Shown: positions 46,895-60,189 of the stretch, piece by piece
Layout of the letters: each line of letters opens with the position of its first letter
Numbering within the stretch: position 1 is the stretch's first letter
Assembly: GCA_016617855.1 (NCBI GenBank)
Contig: JAECUM010093594.1
Coordinates: forward strand, 1 to 64,000
Direction: 5' to 3'
Length of the DNA: 64,000 nucleotides
Source: Megalonaias nervosa
Lineage: Eukaryota; Mollusca; Bivalvia; Unionida; Unionidae
Notes under the pieces: model-generated
Databases searched by the model: none
What the model was told of the DNA's origin: nothing
What the model saw: only the letters and a program-made list of their open reading frames with translations
Position numbers and translations under genes: made by a program

Positions 46895-47360
46895 CTTCAT
46901 TGATATTTACAAGAGAATATTTGTGGTTTGTATTTTGAGTTGAGAGAACGCATTTATAAAGATTGCGTCAAGGTACAAGTGATATGCAAAGAACAATTGC
47001 ATCCTTTGACTCACCAAGGTGACAATACTACACAGAATTCCAAGGAACGACTTGAACGATTACAACAAACGTTTACAAGAACTAGTATTGAGAGGTAACC
47101 TTTGTGCGACGTATGGTGTGAGAGTTAGTGGCTAAAAAATGTTGTTCGACACTGGAGTAAAAGAGGATGTGCAAAATAGTATATTATTACCTCCAAAAGA
47201 AAAAACATTGTTGTCAATGACTAGTTGAGAAGAGTACATTCAGAATCTACGCTTGGAGCTGAGAGAACGCATTTACAAAGCGTTTGTCAAAATACAAGTG
47301 AATTGCAAACGCAGACTCATTTATCCATTTATTGTTAAACTCTTTTCCAAAGTATACGAA
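46895..47360 (+). pseudogene. Two tandem copies of the small F-box-like gene
   Basis: Copy 1 (about 46900-47100) has an ELRERIYKDCVKVQV-like start and ends IPRNDLNDYNKRLQELVLRG, matching the end of the gene at 24757-25083. Copy 2 (about 47225-47360) has LRLELRERIYKAFVKIQVN. Both carry stops or shifts. The duplication is specific to this copy. Confidence 0.5.
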
Positions 47361-47499
47361 GACTGATTATTGGAGGATACTACTTCAGTCAAAAATATAA
47401 ATGATGCTATTGGCCACGACCTTGCGAAGACTGATGTTTGGAGGACACTATTTATATCACAAATTCAAACGACGGTATAAAAGCTTGCTGACATTCAAC

Positions 47500-47829
47500 G
47501 ACCGTTATCAGTAGATTTGCAACAGACTCAGTAGAGGAAATCAATGACTATATTCAGATTTTAGAGGGTTACCAAAACCTTTTACAAGACATGTTTCCTT
47601 TGAATTTTGGAAAATATGTGGTGTGCGTGTTAGTGACTACTTTTTTGCTATTTCTTTACTATCAGATACCTTGTGGACTATTTTCGAAAAGTACCTATAA
47701 GGACATCATAATTGCGCCTTTAAATGTGCACGGGACACTCATTCTGTTAAAAGCGTTGCTATTTCACATCAATACTTCGCAACCTCTACGTAAATTAAAG
47801 ATTCGTTAAACTTTATCGACTTTGTATGC
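47500..47829 (+). pseudogene. N-terminal part of the RING-like gene in copy C
   Basis: The frame 47591-47809 reads FPLNFGKYVVCVLVTTFLLF and APLNVHGTLILLKALLFHIN, then LRKLKIR and a stop. It corresponds to 25310-25545 in copy B and shows that the PLNVH block continues into the RLLLVTED segment there. The gene is cut by the LTR element. Confidence 0.5.
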
Positions 47830-48768
47830 TGTTACGACCCTGTAGTTAAATTACATATGTGTTAAAATTTAAATTCTTCTAATTCATTGTTTCATTTGTT
47901 ATTACATTTTTACATCATTAAATGTAATTATTATTATTATGATGATTATGTTTGCATGGGTCTAATAGTTTGTTAGAAACATCGTATTTGTTTAAAACGT
48001 AAATGTGAGTCAATAAAGCACGAGCTTTGTATGATAGTAAATTCGTCGCAAGTAAACATTCAGCAGTAGCTATGTAAATGATTGGCTGATACTTGTTCAG
48101 GCTTTCGTAATGTCCAGATGGATTGCGAAATCACACGTGTATTTCGTGCGTGTGTACATGAAACGACGTATTAGTTTCTTTTATATGCTTAATTATCTGT
48201 AAGAAAGTTCAGTCATAGTCGTAGTCAGTCATAGTTGAGAGTCACATCATAACATATTGTTGAGTTTCTAATACCTTAAGGAAAAGGTATTCCTGTGCTG
48301 GAAAGGGTTGTGCATTCGTACGAGGAACAACATGTGTGTTGTTTGTGGTGGTAGCTGTATTTCATCTACTTTCCAAATAATTATTTTCCCTGGAGAACAA
48401 CACTACTGACTTTGGACAAAGACATTTGATGAAATTATTTCTAAATCGGAACAGAACAATACAAATTGTGCTTTACAGTGAAAATTCTGGACATTTTGTG
48501 TTAGCCTTCGTCTGACGTCATCATCCGCCATCTTGGAACGGAACTGAGATTCAGACTGTATCAATTTAGAACTGTTTATTCACAGGACTTATGTGTTTTC
48601 ACAAATTTAGAACAATTTTTGGATCTTCTTCGTAAATCGTAAGTCTTGTTTCACATATTTACCTTTTCTCCGTGTTTTCTAGGGAAATAAATTATTTTTG
48701 TTAAAATTTACAAAGCTTGTTGTCTTCACTCTTTCTTTGTGTTACTTTGAACGAGCCGATACGTAACA
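47830..48768 (+). repeat. 5' LTR
   Basis: 939 bases, TG...CA ends. It has a possible TATA (ttttatatgc, about 48179) and a poly(A) signal aataaa at 48686. It carries a stretch gcatgggtctaatagtttgt absent from the 3' LTR. Substitutions and indels between LTRs show an insertion of some age. Confidence 0.95.
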
Positions 48769-48777
48769 TAAAGAAAT

Positions 48778-48795
48778 TGTGAGCTTGTCCGGGAT
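48778..48795 (+). other. Primer-binding site, tRNA-Pro-like
   Basis: The sequence tgtgagcttgtccgggat, ten bases after the 5' LTR, matches 15 of 18 positions of the tRNA-Pro-complementary site known from gammaretroviruses, as I recall it. Confidence 0.6.
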
Positions 48796-48917
48796 TTGTA
48801 GGAAATTGCCTGATATATGAATTTGGCTGATATATGAAATTGGCTAAAATTTGAAATTTAAATTCCCTAGTTCATTTTATTTGAAATCTTAGTGAAAACA
48901 ACAGGCTTTCTTTCACA

Positions 48918-50430
48918 ATGTCAAAAGTGGAGAGTTTTCTTTCTAGTCCAACCCAAGAACAGTTGGATAGTTTGAAAAAGGATGAGTTGCTTGAACTTGC
49001 CAGAAAGTACGATCTTTCTGAAGCAAGAGCTTCCTTGACAAAACAAGAAATCAAAAATATTTTAATTCAACATTTGGTAGGGAAGGGTATTTTTGACAAA
49101 AGTGTTTTAGAGTCTGTCAGTAAGTCTATGACAGACACTGACAGTAAGAAAATAGAACTAAAAATGAAAAAGATGGAAATAGAGTTAAGGAGGCTTGAGC
49201 TTCAGAGTCAAAAAGAAGAAAGACAAATAGAATTACAGAAAGAACAAATTGAATTACAAAAAGAACAAATGAGATTACAATCTGAAAGGGAGGAGAAAGA
49301 TAGACAGGAAAAAGAAAGGGAAAAAGAAAGGCAAATAGAATTACAAAAGGAACAAATACAAATAGAAGAAAAGGAAAAAGGCAAATGGAATTACAAAAAG
49401 AACAAATGCAATTTGAAGAAAGGGAGAGAGAGAGAGACAGATGCAAATTAAAATGAAAGAATTGGATCTGGCAAGTGACAGGCACGATTCCACTTCCCGT
49501 GCAAATCCAAATTTTAACATTTTAATAAATATCAAGTTAGTTCCCCCTTTTAGTGAAAAGGAAGTAGACAAATATGTTATTCTTTTTGAAGAAGTTGCTG
49601 AGAATTCGAAATGGCCAAGAGAGTATTGGACTCAATTATTGCAGAGTGTACTTTATGGCAAAGCCAGAGATATCTATATATCTCTGTCAGTACAACAAAG
49701 TTCTGATTACGATTTGGTTAAGGAATGCATCTTGAAGGGTTATGCATTAGTCCCTGAGGCTTATCGGCAAAAGTTCAGAAACTATAGGAAAGATGCTAGA
49801 CAAACTTATGTTGAATTTGCTAGAGAAAAAGAACAGTTATTCAAAAGATGGTGCTTAGCCAAGAAAATCGAACATGATTTTGAAAGTCTTGAACAATTAG
49901 TATTACTTGAAGAGTTCAAGAATTGTGTCCATAGTGACATTAAGAATCATCTCGAAGAGCATAAGTTTGAAACCTTGGAAAAAGCTGCTATTGCTGCTGA
50001 TGAGTATTCCTTAACTCATAAAGTTCCTGCGTTAAGCAAATCTTTCACTCAGCAGTCTACTGATAGAAAGGTGTTTCAACCAAATACGACTCTCAGTAAA
50101 ACTCAATCTGGCACAAATTCTAAAAATCAAGCCTCTGAGAGACTTGATTCAAAATCCTTGCTTATTCCTACGTGTACCTATTGTAAGAAAAAAGGACACG
50201 TCATTTCTGATTGCTTCAAATTGAAATATAGGCATCAGAATCAAGATAGACCTATCCCAAATGCTCTTATTTCGAAGAGGTCAAGGTCACGGTCATGTAT
50301 TGAAACCAATACATTTGTTGGGTCTGAAAAACCTCAGTCTGATTGTGTTATGGAGAATTTTGAACCATTCATGTCGAAGGGTTCTATATCACTTTTGGGT
50401 GATTTGGCCAATCCTATCCCTATTAAAATG
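48918..50430 (+). pseudogene. gag: gag with coiled coil, SCAN-like capsid and zinc knuckle
   Basis: The structural protein of the particle. It starts at ATG 48918. A short N-terminal domain (ELARKYDLSEARASLTKQEI) is followed by a long Q/E/K/R coiled coil to about 49430. The frame then shifts twice, near 49378 and in the GA run near 49430. The capsid region in the frame from 49441 has FSEKEVDKYVILFEEVAENS, YWTQLLQSVLYGKARDIYIS and YRQKFRNYRKDARQTYVEFA, the helical pattern that also defines the vertebrate SCAN domain. A CCHC knuckle, CTYCKKKGHVISDC, lies at 50173-50214. Confidence 0.85.
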
Positions 50431-51115
50431 TTGAGGGATACAGGAGCTTCTCAGAGTCTTTTAGTCTCAGGTATTTTGCCTTCTTCTGAGAAGACCTGTT
50501 CTAATGAGTGTTCTAATTCAGGGAGTAGAGTGTGGCTTTGTTAATGTTCCTCTCCATTCTGTTAATTTGTCATCAGACTTAGTTTCAGGACCTGTGACAG
50601 TCGGTGTAGTGTCTAATTTACCCGTTGAGGGCATTCATTTGTTGCTAGGCAACGACTTAGCTGGAGACAAGGTTGTCGTTAATCCACTTGTAACTGACAA
50701 GCTTTCTTTGGATCAGAAAGTTGATCCTCTTGAAAAAAAAATCCCTGATTTATTCCCAGCTTGTGCAGTTACCAGAGCTATGGCAAAGAAAGCTCTTGAG
50801 AATGATTTTGATAAGGAATGTATTCCTTTAGCTGACACATGTATTGGTCAGGCTTTTGATGAGGTCACTTTCACTTCTAATTTGGATCAGTCAAAAGGCA
50901 TTGATCATAGTGATCCTCTTTTGAATACTCATTCTCTTTTGTCTGATCAGGGTGATAAACGACAATCACTTGTCGTCAAACAGGAGAAGGATCCTGAGAT
51001 CTCCTGTTTGTTTCAGCGGGCCGTTAGTGAAACTGAAGCAACTGAAGTACCTGTCTGTTACTTCATTAAAAATGGAGTCCTTATGAGAAAATGGAGACCC
51101 CCAAGTACCTGCTAG
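50395..51115 (+). pseudogene. pol: Aspartic protease region of pol
   Basis: The active-site DTGAS is at 50437-50451, preceded by IPIKMLR. The fold continues after a frameshift near 50505 with GPVTVGVVSNLPVEGIHLLL and GNDLAGDKV (about 50644), the C-terminal flap motif of this retroelement group. A spacer with a VTRAMAK-like block follows to the stop at 51113-51115. It processes Gag-Pol in active relatives. Confidence 0.8.
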
Positions 51116-51143
51116 TGACTAATGGTCAGTAAAATATCAGAGT

Positions 51144-51850
51144 GTGGTTCCGAAACCTTACAGACAGGAAATACTTAGTTTGGCTCATGAAACTCCTATG
51201 GCTGGTCATTTATGGATAAATAAAACGTATCACAAGATCTTGACTCACTTCTATTGGCCAAAAATTAAAAGTGATGTGTGTAAGTTTTGTAGATCTTGTC
51301 ATACTTGTCAGATTGTAGGAAAACCAAATGAAAAGATACCTAAAGCTCATCTGCAACCAATTCCTGCATTTGACGAACCAGTCAGTAGAATTATGGTAGA
51401 TTGTGTTGGTCCCTTACTAAAGACCAAGTCAGGTAACCAAAATTTGTTGACCATCAAATGTGTCAACAAGTCTTCCAGAGGTAATTCCTTTGAGGAATTT
51501 TGCTCAATTTGGCCTTCTCAAATTTGTTCAATCTGGTCAAAAGTCAAATTTCAAGTCTGATATGTTCCAGCTTGTTACACTTGAATTTGGCATTCAGCAG
51601 TTCAAGTCAAAAGTGAAACTATGGTTTCACCAAATTTTACTAGAGAGAATTTTTGAGTCCTGTAATAAAGTACATTCTCTCTTGCTCATTCTGCAGCATT
51701 TTCTTCAATTAAGATTTTATGGCCCTTACAAAGTAAAGAAGAAAATGAATGAGTTAAATTATAATATTAGTACTCAAGTCTAAGTAAATTAATGGAGTAC
51801 TATTATGTTAAAAGAAATAGCCAGGTAAATAATGCAATTAATTTAGTTGT
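51144..51850 (+). pseudogene. pol: Integrase, placed before reverse transcriptase
   Basis: The HHCC zinc domain is intact: H in LAHETPMAGH, with C-x2-C in CRSCHTCQ (51180-51312). The core starts IMVDCVGPL (about 51390) with the first Asp. The next part is damaged: a frameshift near 51470 and a deletion. The second catalytic Asp, expected in a QSDxGSNF block, is Gly in QSGQKSNF (about 51535). The Glu region is lost, and a GPYKVKKKMNELNYNIST (about 51722) C-terminal block remains. The enzyme is inactive. Confidence 0.82.
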
Positions 51851-51876
51851 ACCTGTCCCACCAGCTGAGGATTTGA

Positions 51877-53341
51877 ATGAAGGAATTCAGTTGGATTCTA
51901 CTAATCGTGGAACAACAAGTCTTCGGAATTCGGAAGTTATGGAAAATCTGGACCAGAAACTCTCATTTACAAAATCAAGGAAAAAGTGAACTTAAACAAT
52001 TATTGTCTGAGTATGAACACTTGTTTCCAGACATACCTACAAGGACAAACAAAATTTATCACGACGTTGAAATAGTAGATTCAAAACCCATGAAACAACA
52101 CCCATACAGGATGAATCCTTTTAAACAGGAATGCATGAAAAAAGAGATTCAGTATTTACTGGAAAATGATTTTATAGAGCCCAGTAAGAGTGATTGGAGT
52201 TCACCGTGCATTCTTGTTCCGAAACCGGATAAAACTTTCCGAATGTGTACGGATTATAGAAAGGTGAACAGTGTGACTAAAACAGACTCATTTCCATTGC
52301 CAAGAATCGACGATTGTATCGACAAAATTGGAAATGCCAAATACGTCACTAAGTTCGACCTTCTGAATGGTTTTTGGCAAATTCCATTAACGGAAAGAGC
52401 AAAAGAAATTTCGGAATTTGTGACTCCAGATGGACTCTACCAGTATAAAGTAATGCCATTTGGGATGAAGGGTTCTCCAAGTACTTTTCAACGCCTTATG
52501 AATATGATTACTTCTGGTCTAGACAATTGTGATGCCTATATTGATGATGGCGTCATCTACAACAACACCTGGAAAGAACATCTAGCCACGATTCGGAGGT
52601 TCTTCGACAGACTCACGGATGCAAATTTGACTATTAATTTATCTAAAAGTGAGTTCTGCCGTGCGTGTGTTACTTTTCTAGGACATATTGTGGGACATGG
52701 TCAGATTAAACCTATAGATGCTAAGGTCAAGGCTATTTCTGAATTTCCTGTGCCTGTCAGTAAAAAAACAGCTGATGCGATTTTTGGGTATGGCTGGGTA
52801 CTATCGCAAATTTTGTTCTAATTTTTCTGATATTGTCGAACCTCTGACAAACTTGTTGAGAAAGAAAAACAAGTTTCTTTGGACTGAAAAATGTCAAGAG
52901 GCTTTCTATAGGTTAAAAGCCATACTTAAAAATGCACCAGTTTTAACAGCTCCATATTTCAGTCAACCATTCAAACTGTCTGTGGATGCAAGTGATGTTG
53001 GGGTTGGAGCAGTTTTGCTTCAAGATGACAAAAATGGTGTAGAACACCCAGTGTGTTACGTCTCTAAGAAATTAAATAAACACCAAAGAAACTACTCAAC
53101 AATCGAGAAGGAATGCTTGGCTTTAATGCTAGAATTACAGCATTTTGAAGTTTATGTTAGCTCGGCTCCTTCTCCGGTTGTTGTGTTTAGTGATCACAAC
53201 CCCCTTACTTTCATCAGCAGAATGAAAAATAAAAATCAAAGACTATTGAGATGGAGTTTATTTTTGCAAGAGTACAATCTTGATATCAGGCACATTAAAG
53301 GAAAAGATAATTTAATTGCAGATGCACTTTCACGTGTATAA
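51877..53341 (+). pseudogene. pol: Reverse transcriptase and RNase H
   Basis: RT: LFPDIPTRTNKIYHDVE start, IQYLLENDFIEPSKSDWSSP, TDYRKVNSVTKTDSFPLPRI, KFDLLNGFWQIPL, VMPFGMKGSPSTFQRLMN and the catalytic box AYIDDGVIY (about 52536), with YIDD instead of the commoner YLDD. One frameshift near 52780 moves to LGMAGYYRKFCSNFSDIVEP. RNase H: LSVDASDVGVGAVLLQDD (about 52975), STIEKECLALMLEL, VFSDHNPLTFISRM and DALSR at the end. RNase H is complete. Apart from the one frameshift, this 1.46-kb segment is the best-kept part of the element. Confidence 0.93.
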
Positions 53342-53470
53342 TGTCATTTTCATATACACCTTTGTATAAATTCATAAGAGTTCTTCTTATGTAAATTCTT
53401 TTTACCTCATGTATAATTTACATCTGGTAAAAAAGAAAGCGTTATTACATAAATCTTTCTTTTTTCTTTA

Positions 53471-53480
53471 TGGGGGAAAG
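53471..53480 (+). other. Polypurine tract
   Basis: tgggggaaag directly before the 3' LTR, the usual plus-strand primer site. Confidence 0.8.
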
Positions 53481-54415
53481 TGTTACGACCCTGTAGTTAA
53501 ATTACATGTGTGTTAAAATTTAAATTCTTCTAACTCTTTGTTTCATTTTTATTTTATTTTTACAGCATTAAATGTAATTATTATTATGATGATGTTTATG
53601 TTAGAAACATCGTATTTATTTAAAACGTAAATGTGACTCGTGTAAGCACGAGCTTTGTATGATAGTAAATTCGTCGCAAGTAAACATTCAGCAGTAGCTA
53701 TGTAAATGATTGGCTGATACTTGTTTAGGCTTTCGTAATGTCCAGATAGATTGCGAAATCACACGTGTCCTTCGTGCGTGAGTACATGAAACGACGTATT
53801 AGTTTCTTTTTATATGCTTAGTTATCTGTAAGAAAGTCAGTCATAGTCAGAGTCGTAGTCGTAGTCAGTCGTAGTTCAGAGTCACATCATAACATCTTAC
53901 AGAGTTTCTAATACCTTAAGGAAAAGGTATTTCTGTGCTGGAAAGAGGTGTTTGTTCATTCGTACGTGTTAGGAACAACATGTGTGTTGTTAGTGGTGGT
54001 AGCTGTACTTCATCTACTTTCTAAATAATTATTTTCCCTGGAGAACAGCCCTACTGGCTTTGGACAAAGACATTTGTTGAAACTTTCTAAATTGCAGCAG
54101 AACAATTCAAATTGTGATTCACAGTGAAAATTCTGGACATTTTGTGTTAGCCTTCGTCTGACGTCATCATCCGCCATCTTGGAACGGAACTGAGATTCAG
54201 ACTATATCAAATTAGAACTGTTTATTTCACAGGACTTATGTGTTTTCACAATTTTAGAACAATTTTTGGATCTTCTTCGTAAATCGTAAGTCTTGTTTCA
54301 TCTATTTACTTTTTCACCGTGTTTTCTAGGGAAATAAATTATTTTTGTTCAAATTTACAAAGCTTCTTGTCTTCACTCTTTCTTTGTGTTACTTTGAACG
54401 AGCCGATACGTAACA
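53481..54415 (+). repeat. 3' LTR
   Basis: 935 bases; same ends as the 5' LTR. It has an extra gtcgtagtcgtag expansion near 53857 not seen in the 5' copy. Confidence 0.95.
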
Positions 54416-54419
54416 GCGA

Positions 54420-58850
<4,431 letters not shown>

Positions 58851-58857
58851 CTGTTGG

Positions 58858-59103
58858 TGTTATTTTAGGGTTTAACGCCATCTCTCAGTGCATGTTAGGC
58901 TATACATAGCGGTTAGTGTAATTGGTGGAAGAAGAAGAAGTAGGGAAAACCCAGTTAGAACCCCGACCCATTTAAAGTCCTGACAAGCTTCCTCAGATAA
59001 CTACACTGACTGAGCCCGAGACTCGAATCCATGAAAACGGAGGTAAAATGGCAGTGATCGGTAAAGGTGAGAGCTTTAGACCACTCGGCCACTCGTTTTA
59101 TAA
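58858..59103 (-). repeat. tRNA-derived SINE (family 1), minus strand
   Basis: Minus strand: gtggccgagtggtctaaagc head (59077-59096) and gattcgagtctcgg B box, then a body like the copy at 43346, ending ggcgttaaaccctaaaataa. The (ATT)n array at 59112-59151 lies beside its head. Confidence 0.88.
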
Positions 59104-59111
59104 GATAAAAT

Positions 59112-59112
59112 C

Positions 59113-59151
<39 letters not shown>
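59112..59151. repeat. (ATT)n microsatellite
   Basis: About thirteen ATT units. Confidence 0.95.
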
Positions 59152-59155
<4 letters not shown>

Positions 59156-59604
59156 TTATCACTCCTACTGGGACTAATATATATTATGACTGAGCTGATG
59201 ATAATTGTGATGAACTAGTTTTAAACGTCAAACAAGACGAACCTTATCACCTTTATCTGCTTTCTTTACCAGGTCAGTGTATGAGCGGACTCATTATAAG
59301 ATAACACGGTTCGATAACCAAGTTCAGTGTACTTACAATGTTGTTGTATCGTCTGATTAAATATAACAGCTGACTTAGATGTATATTAGAGTCTCATATG
59401 ACACTTAATAACTTAGATATCCCATATAACTTAGAAGTCCTGACGTACGCCATGGTAAAAGGACGAATAACTTTATCGACGAATACATTTATCTCGGTGC
59501 ATATCACATCTTGTCATGACCTAATGTAGAAATGAAATATAGCCACACAGTGTTCATCAAACTTCATATCTGAGCGTAGTTTTAACCTTTTAACCAACAA
59601 TATA

Positions 59605-59665
59605 GAGAAGGCTAACCTGAAGCTTTCGTCCTCACGCTAAGGACTTCATCAACAGAATGATTTAA
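59605..59665 (-). ncRNA. Hammerhead-ribozyme-like motif of a Penelope-like element
   Basis: Minus strand: ttgatgaagtcct, loop tagcgtg, aggacgaaagc. The pieces follow the hammerhead core, CUGAUGA, stem II, GAAA. Stem II is five perfect pairs (gtcct with aggac) closed by a seven-base loop, and GAAAG follows. The first core base C is T here, which probably weakens cleavage. A possible short stem III (gct...agc) follows. It lies directly downstream of the GIY-YIG relic, as expected, since Penelope-like elements are known to carry hammerheads. Confidence 0.6.
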
Positions 59666-59689
59666 TCTCTACTGACTGTTAACATAGCT

Positions 59690-60015
59690 CGATGAAATGG
59701 TGAGCGATGTTAATATTGTCCCAGATATGCGGCAGGTTGTAACTGCCGCGGTCCCTGTTCCATTTGTGCGCACGGATATATATCGATTCCTTATTCCCCC
59801 CCCCCCCCCAGGCTTGTTCTCAATCTATGATTTTTTACTGAGTTCCAGGTTACATTATGACCAGTGCAAACATTGTGGATGTGCTGTGATACTTCAGACG
59901 AGCATGAACTTATTCTTCTATGTTCATTAAATCTCTCTTTCAATGTCTTTTCCATTTCCCCAATATAGTCGTGATGGCATTGACATTTACCATGTCCTTG
60001 ACACTTAATGTGACC
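59690..60015 (-). pseudogene. Penelope-like GIY-YIG endonuclease fragment
   Basis: Minus strand: CQCHHDYIGEMEKTLKERFN then EHRRISSCSSEVSQHIHNVC (59860-59985) is the GIY-YIG pattern (YIGE, K-x-R, EH). After a frameshift, GSYNLPHIWDNINIAHHF (about 59695-59750) matches the NRDGGRYxLPxIW end typical of this endonuclease in Penelope-like elements. The reverse transcriptase part, expected upstream (to the right), is absent: a SINE fragment and anonymous DNA follow. A poly-C run at 59799-59809 marks further damage. Confidence 0.72.
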
Positions 60016-60059
60016 GAGTTGTCCACAAATATCTCTTGGGGAAAAGGAAGGGACATTGA

Positions 60060-60185
60060 AAGCAGATTTCCGTCGCTCGATGGTTCTTCAAAGGTGAATT
60101 CCGGGTTCTTCCTTCACCAAATACACTGGCCGCCATTTATGTACTTTATGTGCTGAACAATAACGTTAAATCCCCAAAATCATAA
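60060..60185 (+). repeat. 3' part of SINE family 1
   Basis: ttccgggttcttccttcacc, acactggccgccat and aacgttaaatccccaaaatc match the 3' part of the full SINE at 43346. Confidence 0.7.
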
Positions 60186-60189
60186 ACTT

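Larger units (their letters stand above)
43611..47829 (+). mobile_element. Element C: deleted second Polinton copy
   Basis: The gene order repeats the left half of element B: coiled-coil gene, zinc-knuckle gene (-), polymerase, small gene, start of the RING-like gene. It ends abruptly where the LTR element begins at 47830. No TIRs remain on either side, and the ATPase, integrase, capsid and protease genes are absent. It diverges from B in sequence, so it is an independent, older insertion rather than a recent duplication. Confidence 0.85.
47830..54415 (+). mobile_element. Gmr1-like Ty3/gypsy LTR retrotransposon, broken
   Basis: Two direct LTRs of about 937 bases start tgttacgaccctg and end acgtaaca. 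Between them lie a tRNA-Pro-like primer site, gag with a zinc knuckle, protease, integrase, then reverse transcriptase and RNase H, and a purine tract. Integrase lies before reverse transcriptase, the order of Ty1/copia, but the RT sequence is of gypsy type. This combination defines the Gmr1-like group. The five bases outside the LTRs (tatgc and gcgaa) do not match, so the target duplication is lost. Every ORF has at least one frameshift. Confidence 0.9.

Noticed and set aside
49126..49571. Minus-strand hydrophobic frames over gag
   Set aside because: Antisense shadows of the Q/E/K coiled-coil coding sequence.
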